From Clostridia bacterium (lineage in GTDB: Bacteria; Bacillota; Clostridia; Oscillospirales; Acutalibacteraceae): a stretch of 63,044 nt of DNA. Both the position numbers and the translations under genes were made by a program. Of this stretch, positions 1 to 7,536 are shown in pieces (position 1 is the stretch's first letter; each line of letters starts with the position of its first letter). The DNA lies in assembly GCA_900768075.1 (NCBI GenBank), contig CAAGBN010000004.1, positions 1 through 63,044 on the forward strand, read 5' to 3'. The notes beneath the pieces were generated by a model. That model searched no databases. It had not been told where the DNA came from and saw only the letters and a program-made list of their open reading frames with translations.

Positions 1-725
1 GACGCTACGGCTTCCACGGCACAAGCCACAGATATGTAAGTGCAAGAACAACAGACTTCCTTATGAAGAAGTATCCCGGCAAGTATAACGCTGACGAGCT
101 TAAGGTTGTTACATGCCACCTCGGTAACGGTTCATCAATTTCAGCTATCAAGGGCGGAAAGTGCTTCGATACAACAATGGGTCTTACTCCCCTTGAAGGT
201 ATTATGATGGGTACTCGTTCAGGTTCAATTGACCCTGCTATCATCGCTGTTCTTTGCGAAAAAGAAGGTCTTTCAGCTAAAGAAGTTGACAACATCCTCA
301 ACAAGAAGTCAGGTATGCTCGGTCTTACAGCTGAATACGATGATAACTACAATGAAATCGAAGGCACTGCTACAAGTGATAACAGAACTATCGAAGGCCG
401 TTCAAAGAGTGGCAACAAGAGAGCTCAGCTTGTTGAACAGATGCTTTGCCATCAGCTTGTTAAGTACATCGGTGGTTTCGCTGCTGCTATGGGTGGCGTT
501 GATGCTGTTGTATTCACAGGCGGTATCGGTGAAAACAATCCCCACTACCGTACATGGGTTGCTGAAAAGCTTGGCTTCCTTGGTACAGCTATCAATGAAG
601 AGGCTAACAGTGTTCGTGGTAAGGAAATCGAAATCTCAACAGAAGACAGTGCTCTCAAGCTTCTTGTTCTTCCTACTGATGAAGAATTACTTATTGCTCA
701 GGACACATATGAATTAGCGAAATAA
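1..725 (+). CDS. ackA: Acetate kinase, C-terminal part (5' end outside window)
   Basis: The enzyme interconverts acetyl phosphate plus ADP with acetate plus ATP in the cytoplasm, the last ATP-yielding step of acetate fermentation. The reading frame is open from base 3 and starts inside the family signature RYGFHGTSHRYV, which holds the catalytic histidine. Further on come CHLGNGSSISAI (nucleotide/phosphate loop), DTTMGLTPLEGIMMGTRSG and the late motif VVFTGGIGENN. About 240 residues are present of the usual ~400, so roughly the first 40% is missing beyond the left edge. The stop at 723-725 is followed about 150 bp later by a strong hairpin terminator. Codon use is biased toward highly expressed choices (GCT, CTT, GGT). 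Identification is secure. Confidence 0.97.
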   Translation, partial: RYGFHGTSHRYVSARTTDFLMKKYPGKYNADELKVVTCHLGNGSSISAIKGGKCFDTTMGLTPLEGIMMGTRSGSIDPAIIAVLCEKEGLSAKEVDNILNKKSGMLGLTAEYDDNYNEIEGTATSDNRTIEGRSKSGNKRAQLVEQMLCHQLVKYIGGFAAAMGGVDAVVFTGGIGENNPHYRTWVAEKLGFLGTAINEEANSVRGKEIEISTEDSALKLLVLPTDEELLIAQDTYELAK

Positions 726-780
726 TTAAGCATCATCGCGTTTTTGGTTCTTTTTTGGCGACAGCAAAAAGAACGCCAAA

Positions 781-820
781 CCCCTCTGTCACTTCGTGAC
801 ATCTCCCCTAAAAGGGGCGA
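781..820. repeat. Interspersed palindromic repeat (AGGGGAG / GTCAC type), copy 1
   Basis: Two short hairpins lie side by side: TGTCACTTCGTGACA and CTCCCCTAAAAGGGG. They are followed by GCGAC and preceded by CCCCTC. A second copy with the same architecture but a different inner stem lies at 26976-27022 in the opposite orientation. Both copies sit beside a GCGACAGCAA-type flank, so they look like members of one dispersed family. No coding potential is supported here. Confidence 0.6.
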
Positions 821-879
821 CAAGGCTGTGGTGGCACCTTTGGTGCTATTGTAACGGCGAGGGCAATATAAAAGGTTTA

Positions 880-909
880 CTCCACCTGTTAAAAACAGGT
901 GGAGTTTTT
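880..909 (+). terminator. Intrinsic terminator after ackA
   Basis: An 11-bp stem CTCCACCTGTT / AACAGGTGGAG with a three-base loop is followed by TTTTT. It ends ackA transcription. The convergent oxidoreductase gene stops at 912, and on its strand the flanking run is only moderately T-rich, so a bidirectional role is possible but weaker. Confidence 0.85.
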
Positions 910-911
910 GT

Positions 912-1886
912 TTATTCAAATTCGGGGTACTCAAGGCCTATCTGCTCTCTGATTTTATCAAGAATGTGCATAACATCTGATGTTGCCTTGAGAGGCACCA
1001 TTTTACTTTCAGTACGGCCTGCTCTGATATCCTCAGCAACGGAGTCAAACTCGTCAAGATATGTATTGAACTTGGGACCCTTGCCCTTGAATTTTTCCTT
1101 TTTGAAAAGGCTCTTCTGACAGGTCACTCCGTTGGCACAGTGATAGAACGGTGCTTTGATTTCACCCTTTTCGCCTTTGATTGTCATTTTCTCAAGACCT
1201 CTGAAATCTGCAACCGATGCGCTGATGTTCACCTTGAAATCGGGATATATAAAGACAATCTTCTCACTGTGGTCGATACCCTCTTTAAGCACTCCCACAC
1301 TCTCTATTTCGGCAGGGGTACCCCAAAGACGGTAAGCGTAAGTGATAGGATAAATCGTAATATCAAGCAGTGCCCCACCTGCTCGTTTCGGGTCAGTGTG
1401 TCTGCCCTTGCGGTAAATAGTTCTCACGTGATATGTAAAGTCAGCACTTTGTACTCTGCCGATTTTACCCTCATCAATCCATTCTTTGGTCTTGTTGGCA
1501 CTTTCGGAAAACCATGTCCACATAGCTTCGCAAAGGTAGATGTTTTTCTCTTTTGCAAGGGCTATAAGCTCGTCGGTCTCCTTGGCAGTGACAGTGAAAG
1601 CCTTCTCACAGAAAACAGGCTTGCCCAGCTCAAGTGAGAGCTTTGCATATTTATAATGTGAGCTGTGTGGTGTGACAATATACACACCGTCAACATCCTC
1701 GGCTGTGATTGCTTCCTCGGCTGTGGGATAAGCCTTCCCGCCGTACTTTTCGGCAAAAGCCTGACCCTTTTCATAATTTCTTGTATATACGGAAACAACC
1801 TGATGTCTGCCGCTTTTATTCAGCTGATTTGCAACAGTTTTAGCAAGGTCGCCTGCACCGATAAAGCACCATCTGAATTTTGCCAT
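912..1886 (-). CDS. Gfo/Idh/MocA family NAD(P)-dependent oxidoreductase
   Basis: A 324-residue cytoplasmic oxidoreductase of the Gfo/Idh/MocA superfamily, which oxidises or reduces sugars, cyclitols and related polyols. The N-terminal Rossmann fold shows FIGAGDLAKTVA at residues 8-19. The family signature GKPVFCEKAF, with its conserved EKP-type lysine, follows near residue 93, and the C-terminal half is the substrate-binding alpha/beta domain. The length is normal. The start at 1886 has the ribosome binding site AAGGAG about 8 nt upstream. It lies 22 bp after the secreted-protein gene on the same strand, so it is probably the last gene of the PadR operon. The substrate cannot be read from the sequence; many gut homologues act on sugar or inositol derivatives. 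Confidence 0.9.
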   Translation of the reverse strand: MAKFRWCFIGAGDLAKTVANQLNKSGRHQVVSVYTRNYEKGQAFAEKYGGKAYPTAEEAITAEDVDGVYIVTPHSSHYKYAKLSLELGKPVFCEKAFTVTAKETDELIALAKEKNIYLCEAMWTWFSESANKTKEWIDEGKIGRVQSADFTYHVRTIYRKGRHTDPKRAGGALLDITIYPITYAYRLWGTPAEIESVGVLKEGIDHSEKIVFIYPDFKVNISASVADFRGLEKMTIKGEKGEIKAPFYHCANGVTCQKSLFKKEKFKGKGPKFNTYLDEFDSVAEDIRAGRTESKMVPLKATSDVMHILDKIREQIGLEYPEFE

Positions 1887-1908
1887 AATGTAATTCTCCT
1901 TAGGTATA

Positions 1909-2484
1909 TTATTTTACATTACCCTCTTTATCACAAGTAAGTGTCAATGTTCTCTCTATCAGCTTAAGAGGTACCCCAAGCTTATACTGCCTTATTGAAA
2001 AATCGCCTGTAGCTATACTACCCTCTTCCTCGCTGGTGTAGGAGAGCATTTTCCAGTCGGCATCTCTTATCTCGTAGGTTATCTCACTGCTGACACATAC
2101 AGCTTTTCTATGGTTATAGGTAAAGGTTGCCTGAAGTCTCACCGACCAAAGAAGCTTGCCGTTACTGTCAAAGTAATTGCAGTATTTAGTTTTGGTCACA
2201 TTTTCCTGCTTGGCAAAAAGTCTTTCGAGAAAATTTTTAAACCAACGGATTATTTTTGTCATAGTTGAAACAGCTTCCTCTGTATGGTCAACATTTTCCC
2301 AATAACCGTCCGAATCATCTGCCGGTGGCTTTATTTCATCGGTAGGTTTTACATAGGTCACTTTAATATACGAGCCGTCTTCGAAATATTCTTTACCCAC
2401 AACAACTGACTGCGCCCCTACGGCAGGGTACACAGAAAAAGTGATAAACAAACAGCAAAGCAGCATTGCTATAAGCTTTTTCAT
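1909..2484 (-). CDS. Small secreted protein of unknown function
   Basis: A 191-residue protein with a clear signal peptide (residues 1-24, ending YPAVGA). The mature part holds an acidic/proline stretch, then an amphipathic segment (IIRWFKNFLERLF, about residues 80-92), then a beta-rich region with DSNGKLLWSVRL, FTYNHRKAVC and a final GVPLK...TLTLTC. I believe this two-cysteine layout recurs in many small secreted Clostridia proteins, but no function is known to me. Its ATG overlaps the stop of the upstream HAAS-domain gene (ATGA), showing tight co-transcription with PadR. It is presumably an envelope protein controlled by the PadR/HAAS pair. Confidence 0.75.
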   Translation of the reverse strand: MKKLIAMLLCCLFITFSVYPAVGAQSVVVGKEYFEDGSYIKVTYVKPTDEIKPPADDSDGYWENVDHTEEAVSTMTKIIRWFKNFLERLFAKQENVTKTKYCNYFDSNGKLLWSVRLQATFTYNHRKAVCVSSEITYEIRDADWKMLSYTSEEEGSIATGDFSIRQYKLGVPLKLIERTLTLTCDKEGNVK

Positions 2485-2870
2485 AACAACGCACCACCCA
2501 CTGATGTATTTATCATCATAATGCCCTCATCTATGTAGCCGTGTGCCTCTGTGTGAACATCAATAAGGCTGATGACAACGAATGCAAGATAAATCACAAG
2601 TGCAATTACTACTGCAATAAGAATGAGCTTTCTGATGTCCAGCTTCTTTTTGATGTCTGCCGTATCACTGCCCCATACAAAGCTTGACGCTATCTCCTGA
2701 GCAGTACCGAATTCTGCTTTTATTTTATCCATATCAGCCTCGGGACAAGTTGAAAGGTACTCGTCAATATTATTCTTAAAGTCTCTCATAAAGGCTTTCT
2801 TCTGCTTCTGAGGACATATGAGCGCTGATGATATTTCCCTGTAGTAGGATTTAAGCTGTTTGTTATTCAT
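2481..2870 (-). CDS. HAAS/DUF1700-type single-pass membrane protein
   Basis: A 129-residue protein with a helical N-terminal domain (LKSYYREISSAL..., then IDEYLSTCPEADMDKIKAEFGTA) that matches the HAAS/DUF1700 pattern usually encoded next to PadR regulators. One transmembrane helix follows near residues 82-104 (LILIAVVIALVIYLAFVVISL), then a short outer tail. In this family the membrane protein is thought to signal or chaperone together with its PadR partner. I chose the ATG at 2870 over a GTG one codon upstream. The gene overlaps the end of the PadR gene by 8 bp and overlaps the next gene by 4 bp. Confidence 0.8.
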   Translation of the reverse strand: MNNKQLKSYYREISSALICPQKQKKAFMRDFKNNIDEYLSTCPEADMDKIKAEFGTAQEIASSFVWGSDTADIKKKLDIRKLILIAVVIALVIYLAFVVISLIDVHTEAHGYIDEGIMMINTSVGGALL

Positions 2871-3201
2871 CACTGCTCACCGCCTTTGTTATAAGGTTTA
2901 CACCCTGAGATATTTTCTTATATTCTTCAAGAAGAGCCTTGTAGTATTCCTTGCCCTTTTCTTCAAGATGATAGTATTTGCGAAGTCGCTTGCTTACAAT
3001 TTCATCTCTGTCGGAAAGATAACCGTTTTCTATAAATCTGTATAGTACGGGATAGAGAGTGCCTAAGGGTATTTCATAGTTGCCGTCACTTTTATCCTTT
3101 ACAGCCTTTACTATCTCGTAGCCGTACATATCCTTTTCTGTCAGTACGCTCAGCACTACAAGGTCAACTGTGCCTCGCTTGAAGCTGTCTGTATTAAGCA
3201 A
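2863..3201 (-). CDS. PadR family transcriptional regulator
   Basis: A 112-residue winged-helix repressor. The N-terminal half reads FKRGTVDLVVLSVLTEKDMYGYEIVKAV, the typical PadR opening, and is followed by the wing motif IPLGTLYPVLYRFIENGYL and a helical dimerisation segment (YHLEEKGKEYYKALLEEYKKI). The start is TTG at 3201, preceded by AGGGTG about nine bases away; no in-frame ATG suits better. It is the first gene of a leftward operon (PadR, HAAS protein, secreted protein, oxidoreductase). PadR-HAAS pairs usually control their own operon, and the promoter at 3232-3260 overlaps an inverted repeat TTGTA-N13-TACAA that could be its operator. Confidence 0.92.
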   Translation of the reverse strand: MLNTDSFKRGTVDLVVLSVLTEKDMYGYEIVKAVKDKSDGNYEIPLGTLYPVLYRFIENGYLSDRDEIVSKRLRKYYHLEEKGKEYYKALLEEYKKISQGVNLITKAVSSDE

Positions 3202-3231
3202 TTTTCTCTCACCCTTTCCGTCTTTTTTATT

Positions 3232-3260
3232 ATTGTATCACAACACAAGCTACAAGTCAA
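3232..3260 (-). promoter_or_regulatory. Promoter of the PadR operon with possible operator
   Basis: On the minus strand TTGACT (3255-3260) is separated by 17 bp from TACAAT (3232-3237). The inverted repeat TTGTA/TACAA spans the spacer and the -10 box, a likely site for PadR autoregulation. Confidence 0.65.
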
Positions 3261-3304
3261 AGGTATTTTTGCCTTATTTTATATTTTGTGTGACAAAATA
3301 TGTA

Positions 3305-3333
3305 TTGACAAAAGATATAGGCTGTGCTATTAT
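3305..3333 (+). promoter_or_regulatory. Promoter for the rightward anchored-protein gene
   Basis: TTGACA (3305-3310), a 17-bp spacer and TATTAT (3328-3333) lie about 50 bp before the start codon at 3386. Confidence 0.75.
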
Positions 3334-3385
3334 AAAATCAAGGACAGCGGTACCATGTCTGAAAAACAATCAAGGAGGAAATAAT

Positions 3386-3838
3386 ATGTCAACATCAATA
3401 ATTAAGTTCAACCCATTTAAATCACTCCTCAGCAGCCTTCTATGGGGTATATCGGCTATCTTGTCGCTGCTTATCATCGGCAACCCTGCTAACTTTCAGC
3501 CTGTAGTGCTTGAAAATGTTACAACTGAAACCACTCAGATAACTGTTGAAGCTAAGAATAAAACTTTCAATGAAATCGGTGACCCGAGAGTACTCAGAAT
3601 TGAAAAGCTTGAGGGTGATGAATGGGTAATGGCTGGTGCATATGAAGAATTTACTGATGATTACGCTATGTATTCGGCTTTCAGCACCTTTAAAGAGAGC
3701 GTCAGCTTCTTGGGTATGGGTATTAGCAAGACTCTCCCTGAGGGTGAGTATCGAGTGGTTATAAGCTTCTCACTCAAAAACCGACAAGGTAATAATGGTC
3801 ATTTAGCTTATGCCTATTTTACTGTAACAGCTCCATAA
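3386..3838 (+). CDS. Membrane-anchored protein with Ig-like ectodomain, function unknown
   Basis: A 150-residue protein. The start at 3386 follows a strong site AAGGAGG at 3372-3378; the frame stays open further upstream, but only through the promoter. Residues 14-33 form an uncleaved-looking signal anchor (LLSSLLWGISAILSLLIIG). The rest is beta-strand-rich: TTETTQITVEAKNKTF near the start, and KTLPEGEYRVVISFSLKN before the C-terminal AYFTVTAP. This resembles a single immunoglobulin-like fold exposed outside the cell. It is transcribed away from the PadR operon from its own promoter and is closed by a terminator. No specific family is recognised. Confidence 0.75.
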   Translation: MSTSIIKFNPFKSLLSSLLWGISAILSLLIIGNPANFQPVVLENVTTETTQITVEAKNKTFNEIGDPRVLRIEKLEGDEWVMAGAYEEFTDDYAMYSAFSTFKESVSFLGMGISKTLPEGEYRVVISFSLKNRQGNNGHLAYAYFTVTAP

Positions 3839-3845
3839 TTAAAAG

Positions 3846-3872
3846 AACCGCCTTAATCGGCGGTTTATTTTT
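3846..3872 (+). terminator. Intrinsic terminator
   Basis: Stem AACCGCC / GGCGGTT with a short AT-rich loop, then TATTTTTTT. It ends the anchored-protein gene. Confidence 0.85.
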
Positions 3873-3901
3873 TTGTCTGTAGATATAACAGAGTCGCGTA
3901 C

Positions 3902-3936
3902 CGAAAAAAAGAAGCTCTCCCGATAATCGAGAGAGC
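3902..3936 (-). terminator. Terminator of rplM-rpsI
   Basis: On the minus strand GCTCTCTCGAT / CGGGAGAGC forms a hairpin followed by a run of T (3902-3911). It lies just after the rpsI stop codon. Confidence 0.85.
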
Positions 3937-3955
3937 ATAAATAACAAATGAAATG

Positions 3956-4354
3956 TTATCTCTTGCTGAACTGAGGAGCACGACGAGCGCCCTTGAGACC
4001 GTACTTCTTTCTTTCCTTCATTCTGGGGTCACGAGTAAGGAATCCAGCCTTCTTGAGTGCACCACGGAGTTCTTCGTCATACTGAAGAAGAGCTCTTGAA
4101 AGACCGTGACGGATAGCACCAGCCTGGCCTGTTACGCCACCGCCTGATACACGGCAAACGATGTCAAACTTCTCTGTTGTACCTGTAAGATTGAGAGGCT
4201 GACGAACGATGAGCTTAAGTGTTTCAAGACCGAAATAATCGTCGATATCTCTGTCGTTGATTGTGATTTTACCAGTACCTGCATATACACGTACTCTTGC
4301 TACTGACTTCTTTCTACGACCTGTGCCATAGAAGAATGGTGTTGTTTCGTACAT
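3956..4354 (-). CDS. rpsI: Small ribosomal subunit protein uS9
   Basis: A 132-residue ribosomal protein of the 30S head that contacts the P-site tRNA through its C-terminal tail. Family landmarks are present: FYGTGRRKKSVARVR at the start, the central TGQAGAIRHGLSRALL, and the basic tail ending RRAPQFSKR. Length is normal. The ribosome binding site GGGAGG precedes the ATG. It is the second gene of the conserved rplM-rpsI pair, 21 bp after rplM, and is followed by a terminator. Confidence 0.98.
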   Translation of the reverse strand: MYETTPFFYGTGRRKKSVARVRVYAGTGKITINDRDIDDYFGLETLKLIVRQPLNLTGTTEKFDIVCRVSGGGVTGQAGAIRHGLSRALLQYDEELRGALKKAGFLTRDPRMKERKKYGLKGARRAPQFSKR

Positions 4355-4375
4355 TATTCTTTTCCTCCCTTTCTA

Positions 4376-4804
4376 TTAGAATTCAACTGCTACAGGAGCC
4401 TGACCTGCATGAGGATGCTCAGCACCTGTGTAAACGCGAAGTCTTGTCATTGCTGTACGGCCGAGAACTGTATCGGGGATCATACCCTTAACAGCCTTTG
4501 TTACGATGAATTCGGGCTTTGTTCTCATAAGTGTTGAGTACTTAACCTTCTTCATGTTACCGATATAGCCTGTGTGATGATAGTACATTTTCTGATCAAG
4601 CTTCTTACCTGTAAGGATGAACTTGTCAGCGTTGATGATGATTACGTGATCGCCGCAGTCAGCGTTGGGTGTGAATGTAGCCTTGTGCTTACCTCTGAGA
4701 AGAACAGCAGCCTTAGCAGCTACAGCGCCGAGTGTCTTGCCTTCAGCGTCAATGATGTGCCACTGACGTGTGATGTCGCCAGCTTTGGGCATGTAAGTTG
4801 ACAT
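4376..4804 (-). CDS. rplM: Large ribosomal subunit protein uL13
   Basis: A 142-residue protein of the 50S subunit that binds 23S rRNA early in assembly. It begins MSTYMPKAGDITRQWHIIDA, contains LRGKHKATFTPNADCGDHV and ends with the usual LRVYTGAEHPHAGQAP. I chose the ATG at 4804 because GGAGG lies 8 nt upstream and the length then matches the family; a longer frame reaching 4852 would start at the promoter. It is co-transcribed with rpsI. Confidence 0.98.
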   Translation of the reverse strand: MSTYMPKAGDITRQWHIIDAEGKTLGAVAAKAAVLLRGKHKATFTPNADCGDHVIIINADKFILTGKKLDQKMYYHHTGYIGNMKKVKYSTLMRTKPEFIVTKAVKGMIPDTVLGRTAMTRLRVYTGAEHPHAGQAPVAVEF

Positions 4805-4842
4805 AACTTTTTCCTCCAATGATTTATTTTTAATGCTCGGAT

Positions 4843-4871
4843 ATATTATCATAAGTAAGTCTCAATGTCAA
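4843..4871 (-). promoter_or_regulatory. Promoter of rplM-rpsI
   Basis: On the minus strand TTGACA (4866-4871), 17 bp, then TAATAT (4843-4848). The start codon lies about 40 bp downstream. The region from here to 5012 is AT-rich and holds nothing else that I recognise. Confidence 0.7.
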
Positions 4872-5012
4872 CCCCTTTTTTGAAGTTTTTTAATTTACAT
4901 TTTCAAAGCTCGTTTTTTCTTCGTTTTTCTTCGTTTTTTATAGCATTTTCTCATTTATGATTTTTCATTTTTTATTTAAAAAGTGAATCTTTGCTCACCT
5001 GTTGCCGAATAA

Positions 5013-5042
5013 AAACAGTGCAGGGATATCTCCCTGCACTGT
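5013..5042 (-). terminator. Terminator of the two-component operon
   Basis: Stem CAGTGCAGGGA / TCCCTGCACTG, 11 bp, followed on the minus strand by TTTTTATT. It lies about 100 bp beyond the histidine kinase stop. Confidence 0.8.
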
Positions 5043-5075
5043 TTACAATAACGCGTAGCTTGAATTTATTATTAT

Positions 5076-5124
5076 CGCTCGCCGCGAGGCATTACTTTTG
5101 CTGGCGCTCAAAAGTAACCAAAAC
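5076..5124. repeat. TTACTTTT palindrome family, copy R1
   Basis: Begins CGCTCGCCGCGAGGC, followed by the inverted repeat TTACTTTTG / CAAAAGTAA with an 8-base loop. Related copies are at 22856, 27118, 31607, 37534 (interrupted), 40700, 46743 and 46963; all are intergenic. Confidence 0.7.
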
Positions 5125-5141
5125 CCGCTTTCTTATTTTCT

Positions 5142-6749
5142 TCAACTTCCTGTTATAACAAAGCTCACTCTGCCCTCACCGTATTTGCAGTATCCACCGA
5201 AGCCGTGAAGCTCGAATATCTTCTTACATATGGGCAAGCCCATACCGATGCTCTGCCCCTGACGGCTTCTTGCCTTGTCGCCTCGTGAAAATTCATCCCA
5301 GGACTCCTGAGCATTTTTAACGTCAGACTCATTGGCCTCGTTTATGACTGCAATGGTAAATCTGCCGTTTTTCTCAACGAGATTCACTTGTACATTCTTA
5401 TCACCCACAGAGTGCTTAACGGCATTTGAAAGGTAGTTGTCTATTGCCATTTTCATCAGCTGAACATTACAGTCAGTATAGATATTATCAGCTATATTTT
5501 CTACTATTGTAACACCGCTGTTTTCGGCAAACCTGCCATAGCTTTTCACTTCTTCTTTCAGCAGTTCACTTAAATTGCACCTTTCTTTTTCAACAGCTGT
5601 CATCTGCGATATTTTATTATAATTCAGAAGTGAGGTCACAATGCCATTCATTCTCAATGCTTCGTCATAGATGGATTTCACATACTCCTCATTCTTCTCA
5701 GGTGCGACATTTTCCATTATACATTCGCATTGATTCTGTATAACAGCAAGAGGTGTTTTCAGCTCGTGAGATGCACCTGAAATAAAGGTGTTTTTAGCCT
5801 CATCGAGCTTACGGCTTTTTTCTAAAACTACCGAACACATTATATAAAATATAAAGCCTGCCACTAAAAACATTATAGCAAGAAGCATTACCATTGTCTG
5901 ATAATCTTCTGAAAATAAAGTAACCAGATACGTATTATATCTGAAAGCAAAATATAATCTGTAGCCCTCGCCTATTGCTAAATCTCCGTCACCGACACAA
6001 TAACCGTCACCACCTATATAGCCCGCCCCGATATGTTCGCCAAAGCCTTCGCCTATATCGTCTTTTCGCTGTTCGTACCGTTTGTCTATTAAATCCCTGA
6101 GCATATTATAATAAGGCCTGTTATAAAACTCTGTTGTAAGCTCATGCAGATGAATTGTCGCAGATATTGGGTTGTTAACTATAACTTTATTAACTTCATA
6201 ATCGGTGAATTTAACAGTCTTTGTGTAATCTTTATAGGATCCCTGTCCTTTGAAATCGACCTCAACGGGGATATATTTTTCTCCGTCAAAATAAAGTCTC
6301 ATTCCATCTATCAAGGCATTATATTTTCTTTTAGTAACCTCTTTAAGTTCTTTTTTTATTTCCTCTGTCAGATAATCGTCAAGGCTTACATATATATCAT
6401 CGCCCCAATGATACCAATATAAATAATTATCCGAAAGATACATAATATTGCCCTCTCTGTCCTGCAAGGCAATAGAAAAAGGATATTTGTAACTGCCTCT
6501 TATGAGACGGCCGTAATAATGCAAGGCTGTTTTTGCTGCTGCATCTGATTTTTCTTTGGTATTTGTCTCAACTTCCTCAAAATTGACTGTCACGCTTTGC
6601 GAATAATCTGCACTTAATAGGTTTGATATGGTTCGGTCATTTTGCCTTTCCTGATAAAACTCACAAATAGACAGCATCAGACCGGAAGATAAAATATAGA
6701 ACATAATTATTCCGATAACAAATGTTTTCCTCAGCTTCTTCTTCGTCAT
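5142..6749 (-). CDS. Membrane sensor histidine kinase
   Basis: A 535-residue kinase that autophosphorylates on a histidine and passes the phosphate to the response regulator encoded just upstream. Transmembrane helix 1 spans residues 10-30. A large outer sensor domain runs to about 280, and helix 2 lies near 285-308. The H box FISGASHELKTPLAV holds His328. The ATPase domain has the N box MAIDNYLSNAVKHS and the G box GMGLPICKKIFELHG. Within the sensor domain, residues 233-262 are strikingly rich in glycine and acidic residues. I chose the ATG at 6749, seven bases after AAGGAGG, rather than one two codons earlier that is too close to it. The signal is unknown. Confidence 0.92.
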   Translation of the reverse strand: MTKKKLRKTFVIGIIMFYILSSGLMLSICEFYQERQNDRTISNLLSADYSQSVTVNFEEVETNTKEKSDAAAKTALHYYGRLIRGSYKYPFSIALQDREGNIMYLSDNYLYWYHWGDDIYVSLDDYLTEEIKKELKEVTKRKYNALIDGMRLYFDGEKYIPVEVDFKGQGSYKDYTKTVKFTDYEVNKVIVNNPISATIHLHELTTEFYNRPYYNMLRDLIDKRYEQRKDDIGEGFGEHIGAGYIGGDGYCVGDGDLAIGEGYRLYFAFRYNTYLVTLFSEDYQTMVMLLAIMFLVAGFIFYIMCSVVLEKSRKLDEAKNTFISGASHELKTPLAVIQNQCECIMENVAPEKNEEYVKSIYDEALRMNGIVTSLLNYNKISQMTAVEKERCNLSELLKEEVKSYGRFAENSGVTIVENIADNIYTDCNVQLMKMAIDNYLSNAVKHSVGDKNVQVNLVEKNGRFTIAVINEANESDVKNAQESWDEFSRGDKARSRQGQSIGMGLPICKKIFELHGFGGYCKYGEGRVSFVITGS

Positions 6750-6751
6750 AT

Positions 6752-7423
6752 TCATTCCTCCTTTTTAAAAGAGTACCCTAAGCCTGACTTGGTGACAATA
6801 AGACTTGCCTTATCACCCAGTGCCTTTCTGATTCGTTTGATGTGAGTGTCAACGGTACGGTTATCACCGTCAAAGTCATAGCCCCATATTTTGTTGAGAA
6901 TTATATCTCTGCTAAGAACTGCACCTTTGTTCTGCATAAGCAGTAAGAGCAGTTCGAAATCCTTAGGTGGCAAGCTGATTTCCCTGTCATCACAGAAAGC
7001 CTGTCTTGTTTTAAGATTAAGGCTTATACCCGATTCGCTTATACTGTGGTCAGCACCCACACCCTTATGACGCTTTATCATAGCCGTGATTTTTTCGCAA
7101 AGCACCGACAAAGGGAAGGGCTTGACAATATAGTCATCACCGCCGAATCTGTAGCCCTTAAGGAGATTTTCCTCTTCACCCAAGGCTGACAGAAAAAGTA
7201 TGGGTATATCCGTAAACTCTCTGATTTCCTTACAGGCTGTAAGGCCGTCTTTTTTCGGCATCATCACATCTAAAATGATAAGATCGAAGCTTTCACCCTC
7301 GGCAGAGTACACTGCCGACTCACCGTCTTTTGCCAAGGTGACACTGAAGTCCTTTGCTGTCAGATAGTCTTTCAGGGTTTCTCTTATTTTTATTTCATCG
7401 TCTGCAATTAAAATTTTATACAT
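6752..7423 (-). CDS. OmpR-type response regulator
   Basis: A 223-residue two-domain regulator. The receiver domain shows the acidic pocket ADDE (8-10), the phosphoacceptor Asp52 in LIILDVMMPKKDG, and Lys101 in YIVKPF. The C-terminal winged helix (residues ~128-223) ends with WGYDFDGDNRTVDTHIKRIRKALG, the OmpR/PhoB DNA-binding signature. The start follows AGGAGG. It precedes the histidine kinase with no gap, so the two form a cognate pair. Target genes are not evident; the next gene upstream, a secreted GH5 enzyme, has its own terminator and promoter. Confidence 0.95.
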   Translation of the reverse strand: MYKILIADDEIKIRETLKDYLTAKDFSVTLAKDGESAVYSAEGESFDLIILDVMMPKKDGLTACKEIREFTDIPILFLSALGEEENLLKGYRFGGDDYIVKPFPLSVLCEKITAMIKRHKGVGADHSISESGISLNLKTRQAFCDDREISLPPKDFELLLLLMQNKGAVLSRDIILNKIWGYDFDGDNRTVDTHIKRIRKALGDKASLIVTKSGLGYSFKKEE

Positions 7424-7491
7424 CAGGGATCCCTCCTGTGATTATATGATAACTGCTGATTATGGACTTTTTGTGTCAAACAGCAAAAAAG

Positions 7492-7523
7492 CACAAAAAA
7501 AAGATGGGCGATTTCTCGCCCAC
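7492..7523 (-). terminator. Terminator of the GH5 gene
   Basis: On the minus strand GTGGGCGA / TCGCCCAT closes a GAAA loop and is followed by a T run at 7492-7502. Confidence 0.85.
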
Positions 7524-7536
7524 CCGAAAGTATGTA

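Noticed and set aside
229..717. A 162-codon plus-strand frame overlapping ackA
   Set aside because: It lies wholly inside ackA in another frame and has no family motif or ribosome binding site.
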